Positions 11,301 to 21,466 of a DNA stretch of 64,000 nucleotides are shown here, one piece after another. The stretch is taken from contig JAIXMG010000034.1 of assembly GCA_025201345.1 (NCBI GenBank), positions 310,001 to 374,000 of the forward strand, given 5' to 3'. The stretch's first letter is position 1. Every line of letters begins with the position of its first letter. The notes under the pieces are model-generated. The model was not told where the DNA came from, did not search any database, and was given only the letters and a program-made list of their open reading frames with translations. The position numbers and the translations under genes were made by a program. The DNA is from Thamnidium elegans (lineage: Eukaryota; Mucoromycota; Mucoromycetes; Mucorales; Mucoraceae).

Positions 11301-11669
11301 CAGCTTGCTCAAGATCTTCGAGTAATTCATTGTCAACTTCAGAAGAAGAAAAGGAGTCAGCAAGTAAACACTCAGAGTCAAATGGTTCTGTTATATAGAT
11401 GGCTTAATAAGTAAGACTTTGAATATTTTAAAATTTACGTGTCATTATCATTAATATTTACCTTCATTTTCTACGAAATCATCAGTAGCTTCTGGCTCAT
11501 CATTGAAATCCATGTACTCGCTATAGTCATACTCACTTTCAGAATTATTTGCAACTGGGGGATCAATAATTGAAAGGGATCTGGCCTGTTGGACAAGGAG
11601 TTGGCGAACATAATTGATACTGTTGCTGGATACACGTGTACGCTTGTTGGGATTATAAGGATAAGACAT
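8316..11669 (-). CDS. CACTA-like (Tnp2-type) transposase, 8 exons, 940 aa
   Basis: Predicted to cut and paste the surrounding element in the nucleus. Exons on the minus strand are 11669-11462, 11387-11136, 11061-10575, 10499-10269, 10182-10047, 9981-9518, 9446-8772 and 8685-8316. All introns are GT..AG and the sum, 2,823 nt, is one open frame. Residues 1-70 are basic then acidic (NKRTRV, then SESEYDYSEY). A zinc-ribbon-like set is C185, C189, C203, C206. IDCDGF (288-290), NGDGIECNRLM (D378) and FDELHGISN (D466/E467) sit where CACTA/Plavaka-type enzymes have their acidic triad. MHHLLHIPHI and SMEREIG (about 620-649) match the family's C-terminal helical part. The start is supported by the paralogue at 16452, which has the same exon order. 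The family assignment rests on motif order, not on a search. Confidence 0.8.
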
Positions 11670-12600
11670 TTTAATAAGCAGTATAATGGAATATTTTTAT
11701 TTGAAATTAATGTAAGTTATTTCTTTTTTTTTTCTGGGTACTTTTATACAAAAAAATAACTTAGCAATTTTTTTTTTTAAAAAAAAAGTGTTTTACGGTA
11801 AATATTTTATCTTTGACAATTAATTTCAAACTACTTGTTTGAACCACTCCTTGCGCTTTGTTTTATTTTTCTGGAACTATCGGTGTAAATGTGGAGATAT
11901 TTTTTACTTGGCATTAGCTTCAAATAGTAGTAGGAACCAGTCATAGAGCTTCGTTTAATATTCCTGTGTAACTGAAAATTTGCGCAAAAAAAGGTATTGT
12001 AGACAATAATTGAACGTTAAATGGACACAAGAGTCAAAATGAAGAGATTATACCGATAATATAAAGTAAATGTACGTATATATAAAAGAGATAAAGCATT
12101 AAAATGATACCAACATGCTCCTAGACTAATACGATTGAGGAAGATTTCTAGTTACCGTGAATAATTATTAGAGATAAGGTGAGATATTTCGCAAGCTTCA
12201 AACATCTCATATTTTTTTTTTCTTTAAAAAAATTAATCAAAAAAAGCATGACTAAGTTATTTGGAAACTTAATCATAGGAAGTTGCTATTATAATTATTT
12301 TCTATAATATTAATTTACAATGTATCAGTAATTTATAATTTTATTTTAATTTATATTATAATATCAAATCCATGCAAGTATGGATGTCTTTCATTGAATA
12401 GATGACTTGCTTTGAAAAATCTAGCCCCTTTTTTTTTACTGAGATTTATTTCTTGCTTCTACCTAAACGGGACGTTTGACAGAAAACTATTTTGGTTCCT
12501 CGTCAGGTAAATAATGGATTTAAAATTGTATTTAAAGGAACTTTTTTACTCTAGAAAAAAAAAATTCATTCTACTTTTATTTTAAAAACGCAAATATAAT
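11670..12600. promoter_or_regulatory. Divergent intergenic region of CACTA element 1
   Basis: About 930 bp between the head-to-head transposase and companion genes. It must contain both promoters. A T-tract joined to an A-tract (11769-11788) lies about 100 bp upstream of the transposase start, and poly-A/T tracts precede the companion ATG. No motif was recognised with confidence. Confidence 0.5.
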
Positions 12601-13630
12601 ATGACTGACGGCAATGAATACCCTTTGGACTCTCTTCGGTTTTTACAAGAGTTTGATCTCAATCCCTCTCTTCCTGACTCTGTTAAACTTGACACTCTCA
12701 TAGGGGAAGTACGAGAAATTAAGGTGATGTTATCTCAACTGTTGGCCTTGAATAGTAAAAGCTCTTCAAATTCCTCTTCTTCGGGTTCAGGTAATTTTGA
12801 TTTATGAAATAAATAATACTATTATACTTCACTTTCTAATCAGCATATATGTGTTTATTTAGGATTCCACTCTACTGGAACTAGATCCTTATTGACTACG
12901 CCTGCTTCTTTTGAGGTTTTGAATGACGAATTCAAAATTAATGAAATTGTAAGTAGAGCCATTGGCAACCGTGGTAAACGTATCTATACCAAGAATAATG
13001 TCTCTGTGAAAACGAATATACCTCAGCACCAAAAGAAGCCCTCAATTATTGCTATGTGTTCTCTTTGGCTGGAGGCTGAGAATATCCTGTATGATATGTC
13101 GACTGCGGAAGAAAACAGAGAGACGAGATGGAAGGATGCTTCTGACAGGTACGATAAAACAAACGTGGTTATCAACCTATTTTGTGAGACCAAGTTTTCT
13201 GGCGAAGGTCCTGAATTTCGGTGGTCCAAGTTGTCAAAAGAAGAACAGGACTGCTGTGTATATGTTGTAGAGCATATTGTCTTGGAGACTTTAGCACCAA
13301 AGTTTCATTTACCCTTGGATGTTGCGAAAGATAGTTGGGCAACTAGCCATTTGCTATCTGTGGCTATTCGTAATAAAGGATTTAAAAAGGCTGTATTAAA
13401 CCCGATTGTAAATTATATTGTTACTTTTTTTTTTTTTTTTGTAAATGCCAGTATCACTCACCTTTTTTTTATTTATATAATAGGTTGATGATGTTGAAGG
13501 GGAAGATTATCTTGACTCTTTTTCAATTTGCGATATGCCTGTAGTAAATGAAGTTGGATCCCAAGAGGTAAGTAACACTGGGGATTCTTCTTTAAGAACA
13601 AAAAGAAGAAGACAGATTGCTCTCAACTAG
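12601..13630 (+). CDS. Companion protein of CACTA element 1, 3 exons, 293 aa, unknown function
   Basis: Exons 12601-12790, 12863-13407 and 13484-13630 join in one frame across two GT..AG introns. Residues 1-63 contain a short leucine-heptad helix (IGEVREIKVMLSQLLAL) followed by a Ser/Gly linker, suggesting oligomerisation. The middle (about 85-245) is a soluble domain shared with the pseudogene at 3687, including DASDRYDKTNVVINLF, VYVVEHIVLETL and SWATSHLLSVAIRNKG. The C-terminus is acidic and ends in a basic stretch, RTKRRRQIALN. A GTAAGT after SQE could be another donor, but the pseudogene keeps the same read-through, so I treat it as coding. By position it may be a functional analogue of TNPA, the accessory DNA-binding protein of En/Spm. 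That is inference; I do not recognise the domain. Confidence 0.75.
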
Positions 13631-14340
13631 TGGCTGTCCTTGAAATTTGTGCTTTTTCGTTTTTTTTTTTTTTTTTTTTAGCTATAAATATTTCGATTTT
13701 TTTAGTTTTTTTATTTTTTATTTTATCACTTTTCCTTTTCCTTTCCCTTTATATCTTTTCTTTTTATCAATTTTTCTTAATAAAATAAAATAAAAGTTCA
13801 CTTGAGCTTTACTTATATAGGGTTTCGCCATGTTGTAACTCATCTCATTCTTTGAATCAGGTAATGCTATTAAGTATAAATTATGAAGACAACTACATAT
13901 ATCTAATATTCTATTATTTCTATTTCTATTACTGCTTGCTTAAAGGGTGTTTACTTTAATAAATTTTGCTAAAAGGTAATTATTTCACTTGATTCAGACT
14001 TAATATTAGCTTATTCTGACTTTTTTTTTTTTTTTTTTTTTTTATAGGTATTGTCTTATTCCACGAGTGTCCATTCCCTTTTTTTTTCTTTTTTTTATTA
14101 TTGTCCATATCAAAATATAATAACAAACTATAGTATACACATATGCCCTTCCATTTCTTAATATATACATTCACGTATAAATAAATAATAAAAATGCTCG
14201 CTTTTTTTTTCATAATCTCTTTTTTTTTATATATATACCTGAATATATAAATATTTATTACAAAATGTGCTATGATTATTATATTATTGAATAAATATTT
14301 TATACCATGACCTGATTAATTCCATACCGTCGTAATGCTG
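13631..14340. other. 3' non-coding part of CACTA element 1
   Basis: AT-rich, with long poly-T runs (13660-13679, 14024-14043). The same sequence, slightly diverged, is retained in the deletion derivative at 34090-34735 and in reverse from 59212. No gene was seen. Confidence 0.6.
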
Positions 14341-14363
14341 TTTTTTTTTAAATGCGCGCCAAC

Positions 14364-14545
14364 GCTTAATCTAGCGCTAGCGCTAGACCAAGCATCAGTC
14401 GTAACTGAAGCGCTAGCGCTAAATTAAGCATCAGTCGTAACTGAAGCGCTAGCGCTAAATTAAGCATTAGTCGTAACTGAAGCGCTAGCGCTAAACCAAG
14501 CACCAGTGCTTAGCAACAGCGCTAAATTTAGCGCTATTTCTCGCC
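14364..14545. repeat. Right subterminal tandem repeats of CACTA element 1
   Basis: About three and a half copies of a unit of roughly 43 bp containing GAAGCGCTAGCGCTAAATTA and AAGCATCAGTCGTAACTG, followed by the terminal inverted repeat. The derivative at 33.3-34.8 kb has only one such unit, so the copy number varies between family members. Confidence 0.85.
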
Positions 14546-14553
14546 TTGGTGTA

Positions 14554-16452
14554 AGAGATCTTGATGATTCCATACTTTTTTTAATAGCTTCGAAAGAAGA
14601 ATTCGACAGTTAGAAAGGATATTCAGTTTCGTTACCACAGTATTTGAAATGAGAATTATATTTTGGAGACATCATAGAGAAAACATCCTTGGCAATATTA
14701 GAATACATGTGCATTTCGTCGATAGGATGAAACGCGACTGAAATAAATGATACAAGGCTACCGAAGGTGCTTGGGGAACGTATACCGTAATCATTGTCGA
14801 TCTATGTAAGTAGGCAGTATTAGTAGATATAATTATAACTTATGTATATAAATTTACTTACATATAAAGGGGTTTTATCTTTCAATAGTAAACTTTGCTT
14901 AGATCGTGGCTCTTTATTACGTTCATGGAAGTACATTCCATGCTTACCGGCAACGACTTTACCGCCAACATCATACGAGTCTGTTCTGTGATTTCCGGCA
15001 GATAAGCATAATCGACAACCTGTCTTACAACTGTGACCTCCAAGGTTCATTAATTCGTTACATTGCACACCGTCACCGGAGATAAACATCGGGATTACTC
15101 TACTGATAGCTACTTGAAGTCCATTTTTTTTTACAAGAAGGGGTGTACGACTTAAAGAAGATAGCTCTCTTACGATAGGTCTTAAATAAGAGTTAAGGTC
15201 GATTTTAGATTTACTAAAAATGATGGCGATCTGGAATGTGTTTTCTCTAGTGAATCGCTTTCATTTAAAAAAAAAAGTAAGTATGTAACCTACATATGTG
15301 TATATACATGTATAAAAAAAACTCACCTCTGATATGTCGTGGTTTAATACAACGCAATGCACCATAACTAGTTTGGTTCTAGAGAACTTTGACCGGAAGC
15401 CATCTATGTCCAGTTTTACAGCTACGTCGTACTTGTTTTCGAATAAATTGTTCTCAACAAAGTTTACATATAATTCACCATCAAAAGCGTCTGTGTAAAC
15501 CTTATCGGATGAAAATCTTTGTTTTAAAACATGATCTTTGGGGAAATTATCAGCTCTATAAGCAAGCCTTTCACGAACATCATCACATATCAATAGTTTG
15601 GCTATCTTATCAGTAATATTGACCGTTTTCAAAGTGCTGGTTTTACTTCTTGTTGCACCACAGATAGGACAGGCGGTAAGGGAGATATCCTTTCGAATAT
15701 CATACAAGTAGCATTCATTAGCGCCACAGATTTCATGTGATGTAACAAGATCTACAGGAACTTTGGTTTTGACAAGCTTATCACATGCCTCTCTTGCAAG
15801 TATTTTACTTGTTTTGCCTAAAAAAGAAAATACTCGGGAGGAGTTAGTTTTTTTTTTTTTTTTACTATGGCTTTACTTATGACTTACCTATACGCGTATC
15901 TGCAATTATTTCATTAATAAGCCGGGATAAGAGTCGATGGCCTTCTCTACATATATTCGTCTCTTCACAAACATTCATCAAACGTATGCTATATTCTTGA
16001 ATTGGACTAAAAGGATAAGATGGTACATAAATATCACGCTCAATGTAGTTGGAATTACTGTTCACTGTGGGATCAGTTGTTTCTATATGTGTTCATAAAA
16101 AAGTAAGTATGTATAACTAATAACCCCATCTTATTGTTCCCTTACCTCTATCACTCAAAATATCTTCTTCTTCTTCATGGTCAGACGCAATTTCGTCATC
16201 TTCAAAAGAAAAATCAATATTATCAGAATCATCATCATTTTCAAGACGTGTCCATTCGGTTGTATCCAAACCATTTTCTTCAAGATAAATCTGATCATTG
16301 TTAGATAATTCTGTAGTAACAGCAGGTACGGTATCGAGAGGAGTATCACCACGGAGGATTTCATCCAGATGATTTTCAATCTTTGCATAAGAGGAATTTG
16401 TTCTTGCCCTTTTGTATCTTTTATGGATAAGAGTTTCTTGTGTGAATTGCAT
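14554..16452 (-). pseudogene. CACTA element 2 transposase, N-terminal and middle part
   Basis: A paralogue of the intact transposase at 8316-11669 with the same exon order. Exons are 16452-16146, 16082-15888, 15817-15327, 15257-14862 and 14801 onward. It lacks one intron of the intact gene (that between exons 4 and 5). Visible are a basic start (HKRYKRARTNSS), an acidic stretch, the cysteine set CGANEC..CPIC, LDIDGF, ISGDGVQCNELM with an added CKTGCRLC knuckle, and PIDEMHMYSN. Two lesions kill it: TAA replaces the expected CAA (Gln) after NETEYPF at 14612-14610, and CACTA element 1 is inserted after SRSL. The remainder continues at 7681 downward. Confidence 0.88.
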
Positions 16453-17077
16453 GTTAAGGTAAAAGAAAAAGTATTGTAGTAGGTATATATAAAAAAAAAA
16501 TATTGTAAAGGTTTTCTTTCCCCATTTATATAGAGGATCCTTCAATGCTTGGCTTACGGCAAACATTTTGAAATGCTTTTTTTTTTTTGAACTAAAAGAA
16601 GAGATATTACTGGTGCGTACCTTTTTTTTTTTAAAAAAAAAAAAAAAGATCTCGGTAAATGCAATTACGGACAGTATAGAAACTTATAGTAAGTACGAGT
16701 TTTATACAGTATATATATTAGAAAGCATTTTATTAATCTATATGTAATAGTATTTCTCTTCATATTGATATTGATTGATGTCCTTATGACAATGACGTCG
16801 TTCTGGCTTCAAAAAAAAAAGTTTAAAAATAGGTCTTTGTTCAATATAATTACCTAATGAAGATACTTCACCGTACTTTGCTTTAAAGAATCCAATCACT
16901 TTTATCTTCAAAAAACATATCCTTTTAAACTTATGTATCCGTAATGACAGTTGCCTAGAAAAAGATATTTGCCTTTTTAAGGCTGGTCGGTTTATTTTAT
17001 TCAGGTATATAAAAGAGCTTCTTTTTTTTTTGCATTATCAATTACTTTTATAATTATTAGAATTACTATCTTTAAAC

Positions 17078-17740
17078 ATGGACCAATACTCTCAAGACTT
17101 CAATATGAGTTCTTCTGGGTCACTGCCTTCTTTTTCCATCCCTAATGCTTCTACACAGGCATCCTCTTTTAAATCCTACCAGACGCCTTACAATTCATCT
17201 GAATACATTCATGTCAGTAGAATCGAAGAAATTATGATCAAATCTTTCGAAAATATTGCTGACCGTGTTGTTGAACGTGTTGAACTTGCTGTTGAAAAGC
17301 ACATCAATCATGTACTTACTGCTATGAGTCAGAACACTAATGTACCTGTCTCTTTGGATTCATCTTTGACTTGTAAGTTAATTAAATATAAAGTATGATA
17401 TATACATACTCTGATTCTAATCTTTTTTTTAAAAAAAATTAAAATAGCTGACATTTCTCATCGAAACGCAAGAACTTCTTTAGATCAGATTTATACTCCT
17501 GAAATTATCAGTCGTATTAAAAACGATCCAAATTATCATGGTCCAAGATCAGTCGGCAAGACCAAACATATCGTAAACAGGATTACTGATGAAGTTGTTA
17601 CTCTTGGTGTGAAATCTCAAATATTGATGGCATCAAGGGATTATTTGACAACAAATAATGATCCACTGATGCTGAGTGGTGATGAAGAAGAAATTCAACG
17701 TGATTTGGGTGACAGGTATGAAGCTACGTGTCGTATTTGA
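17078..17740 (+). CDS. Companion gene of CACTA element 2 (2 or 3 exons)
   Basis: Head-to-head with the element 2 transposase, as in element 1. Exon 1 is 17078-17372 and exon 2 is 17448-17740, joined by a GT..AG intron. Residues 40-90 form a heptad-like helix (ISRIEEIMIKSFENIADRVVERVELAVEKHI is the visible region). Exon 2 has NARTSLDQIYTPEIISRI and ends DLGDRYEATCRI. DRYE falls where the other companions have DRYD/DRYN, but the rest of their domain is not seen in this frame. An open stretch after an AG at 17863 (about 17864-18004, including PASDLKYKNFNPITLM) could be a further exon. The gene may be truncated or alternatively spliced, and its 3' side meets LTR-type DNA. Function unknown. Confidence 0.55.
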
Positions 17741-18004
17741 GGTTGATATTTATATAAAACATATAAATAATCATATTGTGAATAAAAACTTCTAATATTT
17801 CAATAATAATGCATCCCGATACATTATTATTAAACACCGAAATCAATACGGACATTTCTAGTGAAAACGGTTCCTGCTTCTGACTTAAAATATAAAAATT
17901 TTAATCCAATAACATTAATGCGAGATAAGAGATATTGTAATAACATTGGTCTTGATCCAGAACTAGCTACTCTGGATAAAAGAAAGGAACACCCATTGTT
18001 ATAA

Positions 18005-18576
18005 GCAATACATTAACTCACATCAATGATATGAATATAGTATAAATAATATACTCTAGGACATATAGAAAATATCTCCTTTATAATAATAAAACAAATA
18101 TACAGTAATAATATATATCTTGTAATTACAATCCTTTAATTATATAAAATATAATTATACGGGAAAAAGTTCTAGTCAGAAATATATAAATAAAATATAA
18201 GGAACGTTTCATCAACCTACTCATAACATATCCAATAAGGACGATTCGACCACCCTGTCATTATTAAGAACAAGGTGGAGATTACCGGAAGGACATGTTA
18301 TCCGGTCAAGGGGATTGGATCAAAGAATATTTATAGTCAATTCGAAAGAGTAGAATATATATTTGAAAGTGAGAAGGTTGAGTCTAGATATTGACCCGAA
18401 CCTATCATAACAATAAGATCAGGTACCGATTACGGTTGTCAAGAAGTATAAAAAGGGATTATTATTTAGTTTAGCAGAATTCTTTAGTTTTATTTTTAAT
18501 TAATAAATTTCTCTAAGTTTTATCTCGATAATTTATCGTCTAATTTACTTCAATTCCAACAATTTTTTTATCGAAT
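18005..18576 (+). promoter_or_regulatory. LTR/leader-like region before a gag fragment
   Basis: Non-coding and AT-rich with a TATA-like GTATAAAAAGGG at about 18446, some 130 bp before the ATG of the gag-like ORF. This resembles the U3/R part and leader of an LTR retrotransposon. Exact LTR ends were not found. Confidence 0.45.
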
Positions 18577-19107
18577 ATGAACACTGAAAGAATCTCTGCT
18601 CCCTCTGACGCTGTTGCTCTCATTGACTCTGCTGCCCCTGTTGCTCCCGTTTCCCCTGTCATGGATCAAGACGTCAACATGAACGAATTTGATCCCATGG
18701 AGCTCTCGGCCATGAACCTTACGGATGAAGAAGAAGAAGAAGTCCTCTCCCCCTTGGTCCCTGAAGCCACTTCTACCAGAAAGGAAGAAGTCGGTGCCGG
18801 TAACAATTCGGAACTTGATGAAGGTAAAAACCAACATCAATTAATCAGAAAGATTAATAATGTTTCAATTATTGCAGAAAGCAATATTAACTCTTCTTTT
18901 AAAAATTTAGATGAGGATCTGATCAACCTTTACGAAAAGAAGATCAGGCAATTATTCAAAAAACAACTTTTCAGTGAAGATGCTGATGAACTCGTTAAGA
19001 ACAACCAACTAATCAAACAGTTGAAGTTGTCCATTCAACAATTGAAGAATGACGAAGTCAAAGTTGTTACACAGAATGTACCAACTGAAATATACAATAG
19101 AAAATAA
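18577..19107 (+). pseudogene. Gag N-terminal fragment of a Ty3/gypsy element
   Basis: A 176-codon ORF, MNTERISAPSD.., with Pro/Ala-rich then acidic sequence (NLTDEEEEEVLS) and a helical part (LINLYEKKIRQLFKKQLF, IKQLKLSIQQLKND) ending TQNVPTEIYNRK. Low-complexity acidic starts followed by paired helices before the capsid region are usual in Gag proteins of early-diverging fungal chromoviruses (recollection of family style, not a search). It stops just before an LTR on the opposite strand at 19138, so the capsid and nucleocapsid parts are missing. It could instead be another element-encoded protein. Confidence 0.45.
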
Positions 19108-19137
19108 GTCCTTTAGAGTATTGATAAAAGTCTTAGT

Positions 19138-19504
19138 TGTGATTGTTTTTATTTTAGATGAAAAAGAAGGATGTATTTATACTAAAGGGGTTATACAATT
19201 AGCCATTCTAATTGTAGAGTAAGAAAAGTCAGTTTTAAATATCATAAGGATTATGGTTAATCCTTATTGATAATCCGATTGGTTTGTTATCTGGATTGGT
19301 TTAAGCATTTATGCGCATTGTGTTTAATTGGTAGTTCTTATTATTAAATGGCAGTTGCCCTGTCATTGATAATAATAATGGATGATTGTTTAGGATAATT
19401 CTATATTGTATTATTAATCGTCTATGATTAATAATGTTTAGTTTTGATGTGCTATATCGTAATAATAACGAAGATGAAGAGGGATATATAGTCTGTATAT
19501 ATCA
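19138..19504 (-). mobile_element. 3' LTR of the minus-strand chromovirus
   Basis: Second copy of the 4726-5092 LTR. On the minus strand it follows a purine-rich tract (TGGCGGGGATAA), as a polypurine tract should, and begins TGATATATACAG. It belongs with the pol fragment at 21467-23265. The other LTR of this element is not in the window. Confidence 0.7.
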
Positions 19505-19807
19505 TTATCCCCCGCCAAATGGAGGCAACATTTTTTGAGTAGTAGATTTTTCGCATGAAAATACTGAGATCAATTTGTGAGAAAAATTTAGATCTATTTT
19601 TTTTATGTGTAACCAACCAGCATATGAGCGGATCATAGTGAGAAATATAAAAGATTATCAGAATAGAGCAGGTGCTATTGTTGACGTGAATCGTGACATA
19701 ACTTTGTTGAATAAGGGGAAGAGAGAAAAAAGAATTGCTTTTTAAGAACAAAAAATTCTAAAATATAAATCTTGAAAAAAAAAAAAAATGTATGTTTTTG
19801 TAATGTA
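19505..19807 (-). other. 3' untranslated part of the chromovirus
   Basis: Lies between the LTR and the Tc1 E1 insertion. The minus strand is open but has no recognisable domain. The polypurine-like tract adjoins the LTR. Confidence 0.5.
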
Positions 19808-19809
19808 TA

Positions 19810-21459
19810 CAGTGGGTGGAAAAATGGTCCGGATGTTTTATATTTTTTCACCTTCGTACTTGTAACTCTACAACCAAGAATAGGATTAAGTTGAAATAAA
19901 ATACAATAGAAGAGGGAAATCGTTTACTTTCAAATAGGTAAAAAGTTGGGATAAAAACATTATATGTGGTTAAAATAATTTTATTTAAAAATGACATATA
20001 CATCCGGACCATTTTTCAGGGTCAAATTTAAAATATTTAATATTTAGTTGGACCTCCTTTAGCCTTAATAACAGCTTCTATTCTTTTAGGCATACTATCT
20101 ATATATCTTTGACAATCTTCTTTTGTAAACGTTGCCCATTGTTCTTCAACTCTTTCCCACAATTCATGTACTCCTACTGCCTTTGTTGGGTAATAGCTTA
20201 ACTTTAACTTTAAGTGATGCCATATGTGTTCTATAGGATTTAAATCGGGGCTTTGAGAAGGCCAACTATATGTCCAATCGGTATTAAATTTATTTTCATT
20301 TAACCAGGTCTTTGTTGCCTTCGAAGTATGTTTCGGATCCTTATCCTGTTGAAAATATATAGCTTTTGGGTTGTAACCATACCACTCCATCGTGTCTTTT
20401 AAAGTCGTACTTAAAATATGGATATAGTCCTCTTTTTTCATATTCCCATCATATATCTGGCACGCATATCCTGGACCGTCATATGTTATACAACCCCACA
20501 TCATAATACCGCCTCCACCATGCTTCAATGTCATTTCAATATGATGAAATCGAAGTATATCATCAGGTCTTTTCCAATAGTACTTGCACCCATCAGAACC
20601 CCAAACATTAATTTTTGTTTCGTCAGAGAATACCATTCGTCTCCAATCGTCGGATGTCCAATTTCTATGAGCTTTGGCCCAACGTAGCCTGTTTTTTCTA
20701 TGCTCGGCTTTAAGGAAAGGTTTTTTCTTTTTTATATACGCTTGGAACCCCATAGATTTTAGCACCTTAAGGCATGTACTATACTCCATTTTAATATCAA
20801 TAGATTCCAGGTACCTCTGAACGTCTTTTCCAGTCTTTAGTTTACCCAAAATTAAGCTCTTTCGAATGTAGTTTTGCGTAGTATTGCCTAAAAGAGCGGG
20901 TCTCCCTGGGTTGTTGATCGGTGAATTAGGATACCACTTCCGCTTGTAGTCACTAATTGTGCTTTTTTTAATTCCAGGAATTCGTTTCATGATCTGAGAG
21001 TAGGAATAACCAGATTGAAGCAAATTTTGTAGACTATTTTGAGTATCTTTGGGAAGAGATCGAACCATAATTTAAAAAAAAATAAGAAAGAATAAAAGAA
21101 TGAAAAACAATTTTGAAAAAGTCTTCCTTTTATATGTATATGCAATACATACCTCGGAAAGATACCTACATACCGTAGCAAATACATATTAATTGTTAAT
21201 ACTTTCATTATCCCAATATTTCGGAACTTTTCATATTTTAAATTTGACCCTGAAAAATGGTCCGGATGTATATGTCATTTTTAAATAAAATTATTTTAAC
21301 CACATATAATATTTTTATCCCAACTTTTTACCTATTTGAAAGTAAACGATTTCCCTCTTCTATTGTATTTTATTTCAACTTAATCCTATTCTTGGTTGTA
21401 GAGTTACAAGTACGAAGGTGAAAAAATATAAAACATCCGGACCATTTTTCCACCCACTG
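19810..21459 (-). mobile_element. Tc1/mariner element E1, apparently intact, long TIRs
   Basis: Ends CAGTGGGTGGAAAAATGG at 19810 and its inverse at 21459, with TA at 19808-19809 and 21460-21461. The terminal inverted repeats are about 225 bp with only one or two differences seen. Each arm contains an outer AAAAATGGTCCGGATG and a second copy in opposite orientation about 200 bp inside. The element is inserted just past the pol ORF of the chromovirus. Confidence 0.93.
20037..21068 (-). CDS. Tc1/mariner transposase (element E1), 343 aa
   Basis: Full-length Tc1-type transposase that would bind its own terminal repeats and insert at TA. The N-terminal paired helix-turn-helix is in roughly residues 1-115 (GYSYSQIMKRIPGIKKSTIS). 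A GRP-type linker (NNPGRPAL) joins the two DNA-binding halves. The DDE domain has FSDETKINVWGSDG (first Asp), YFQQDKDPKHTSKATK (second Asp) and SPDLNPIEHIWHHLKLKL (Glu), ending GGPTKY. All catalytic residues are present and there is no stop or frameshift. The start MVRSLPKDTQ is the only ATG giving a family-typical length. Copy E2 (57241-59209) is nearly identical but broken. I consider E1 potentially active. Confidence 0.95.
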   Translation of the reverse strand: MVRSLPKDTQNSLQNLLQSGYSYSQIMKRIPGIKKSTISDYKRKWYPNSPINNPGRPALLGNTTQNYIRKSLILGKLKTGKDVQRYLESIDIKMEYSTCLKVLKSMGFQAYIKKKKPFLKAEHRKNRLRWAKAHRNWTSDDWRRMVFSDETKINVWGSDGCKYYWKRPDDILRFHHIEMTLKHGGGGIMMWGCITYDGPGYACQIYDGNMKKEDYIHILSTTLKDTMEWYGYNPKAIYFQQDKDPKHTSKATKTWLNENKFNTDWTYSWPSQSPDLNPIEHIWHHLKLKLSYYPTKAVGVHELWERVEEQWATFTKEDCQRYIDSMPKRIEAVIKAKGGPTKY

Positions 21460-21466
21460 TATATCA

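Larger units (their letters stand above)
7682..14553. mobile_element. Complete CACTA-like transposon (element 1), 6,872 bp
   Basis: The left end is CACCACGGCGAGAAATAGCG and the right end is the inverted match of CACCAAGGCGAGAAATAGCG (22 bp with one mismatch). TAA is duplicated at 7679-7681 and 14554-14556. Subterminal AGCGCTAGCGCT and AAGCACTGGTGCTT repeats lie at both ends. It holds a minus-strand transposase gene (8316-11669) and a divergent plus-strand companion gene (12601-13630), separated by about 930 bp. It is inserted inside the transposase gene of a related element. All visible parts are intact, so it may be autonomous. The ends begin CACCA rather than the classical CACTA. Confidence 0.9.

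Noticed and set aside
13569..13574. GTAAGT after the third companion exon as an active splice donor
   Set aside because: The pseudogene copy keeps the same read-through ending in a basic tail, so coding continuation is the simpler reading.
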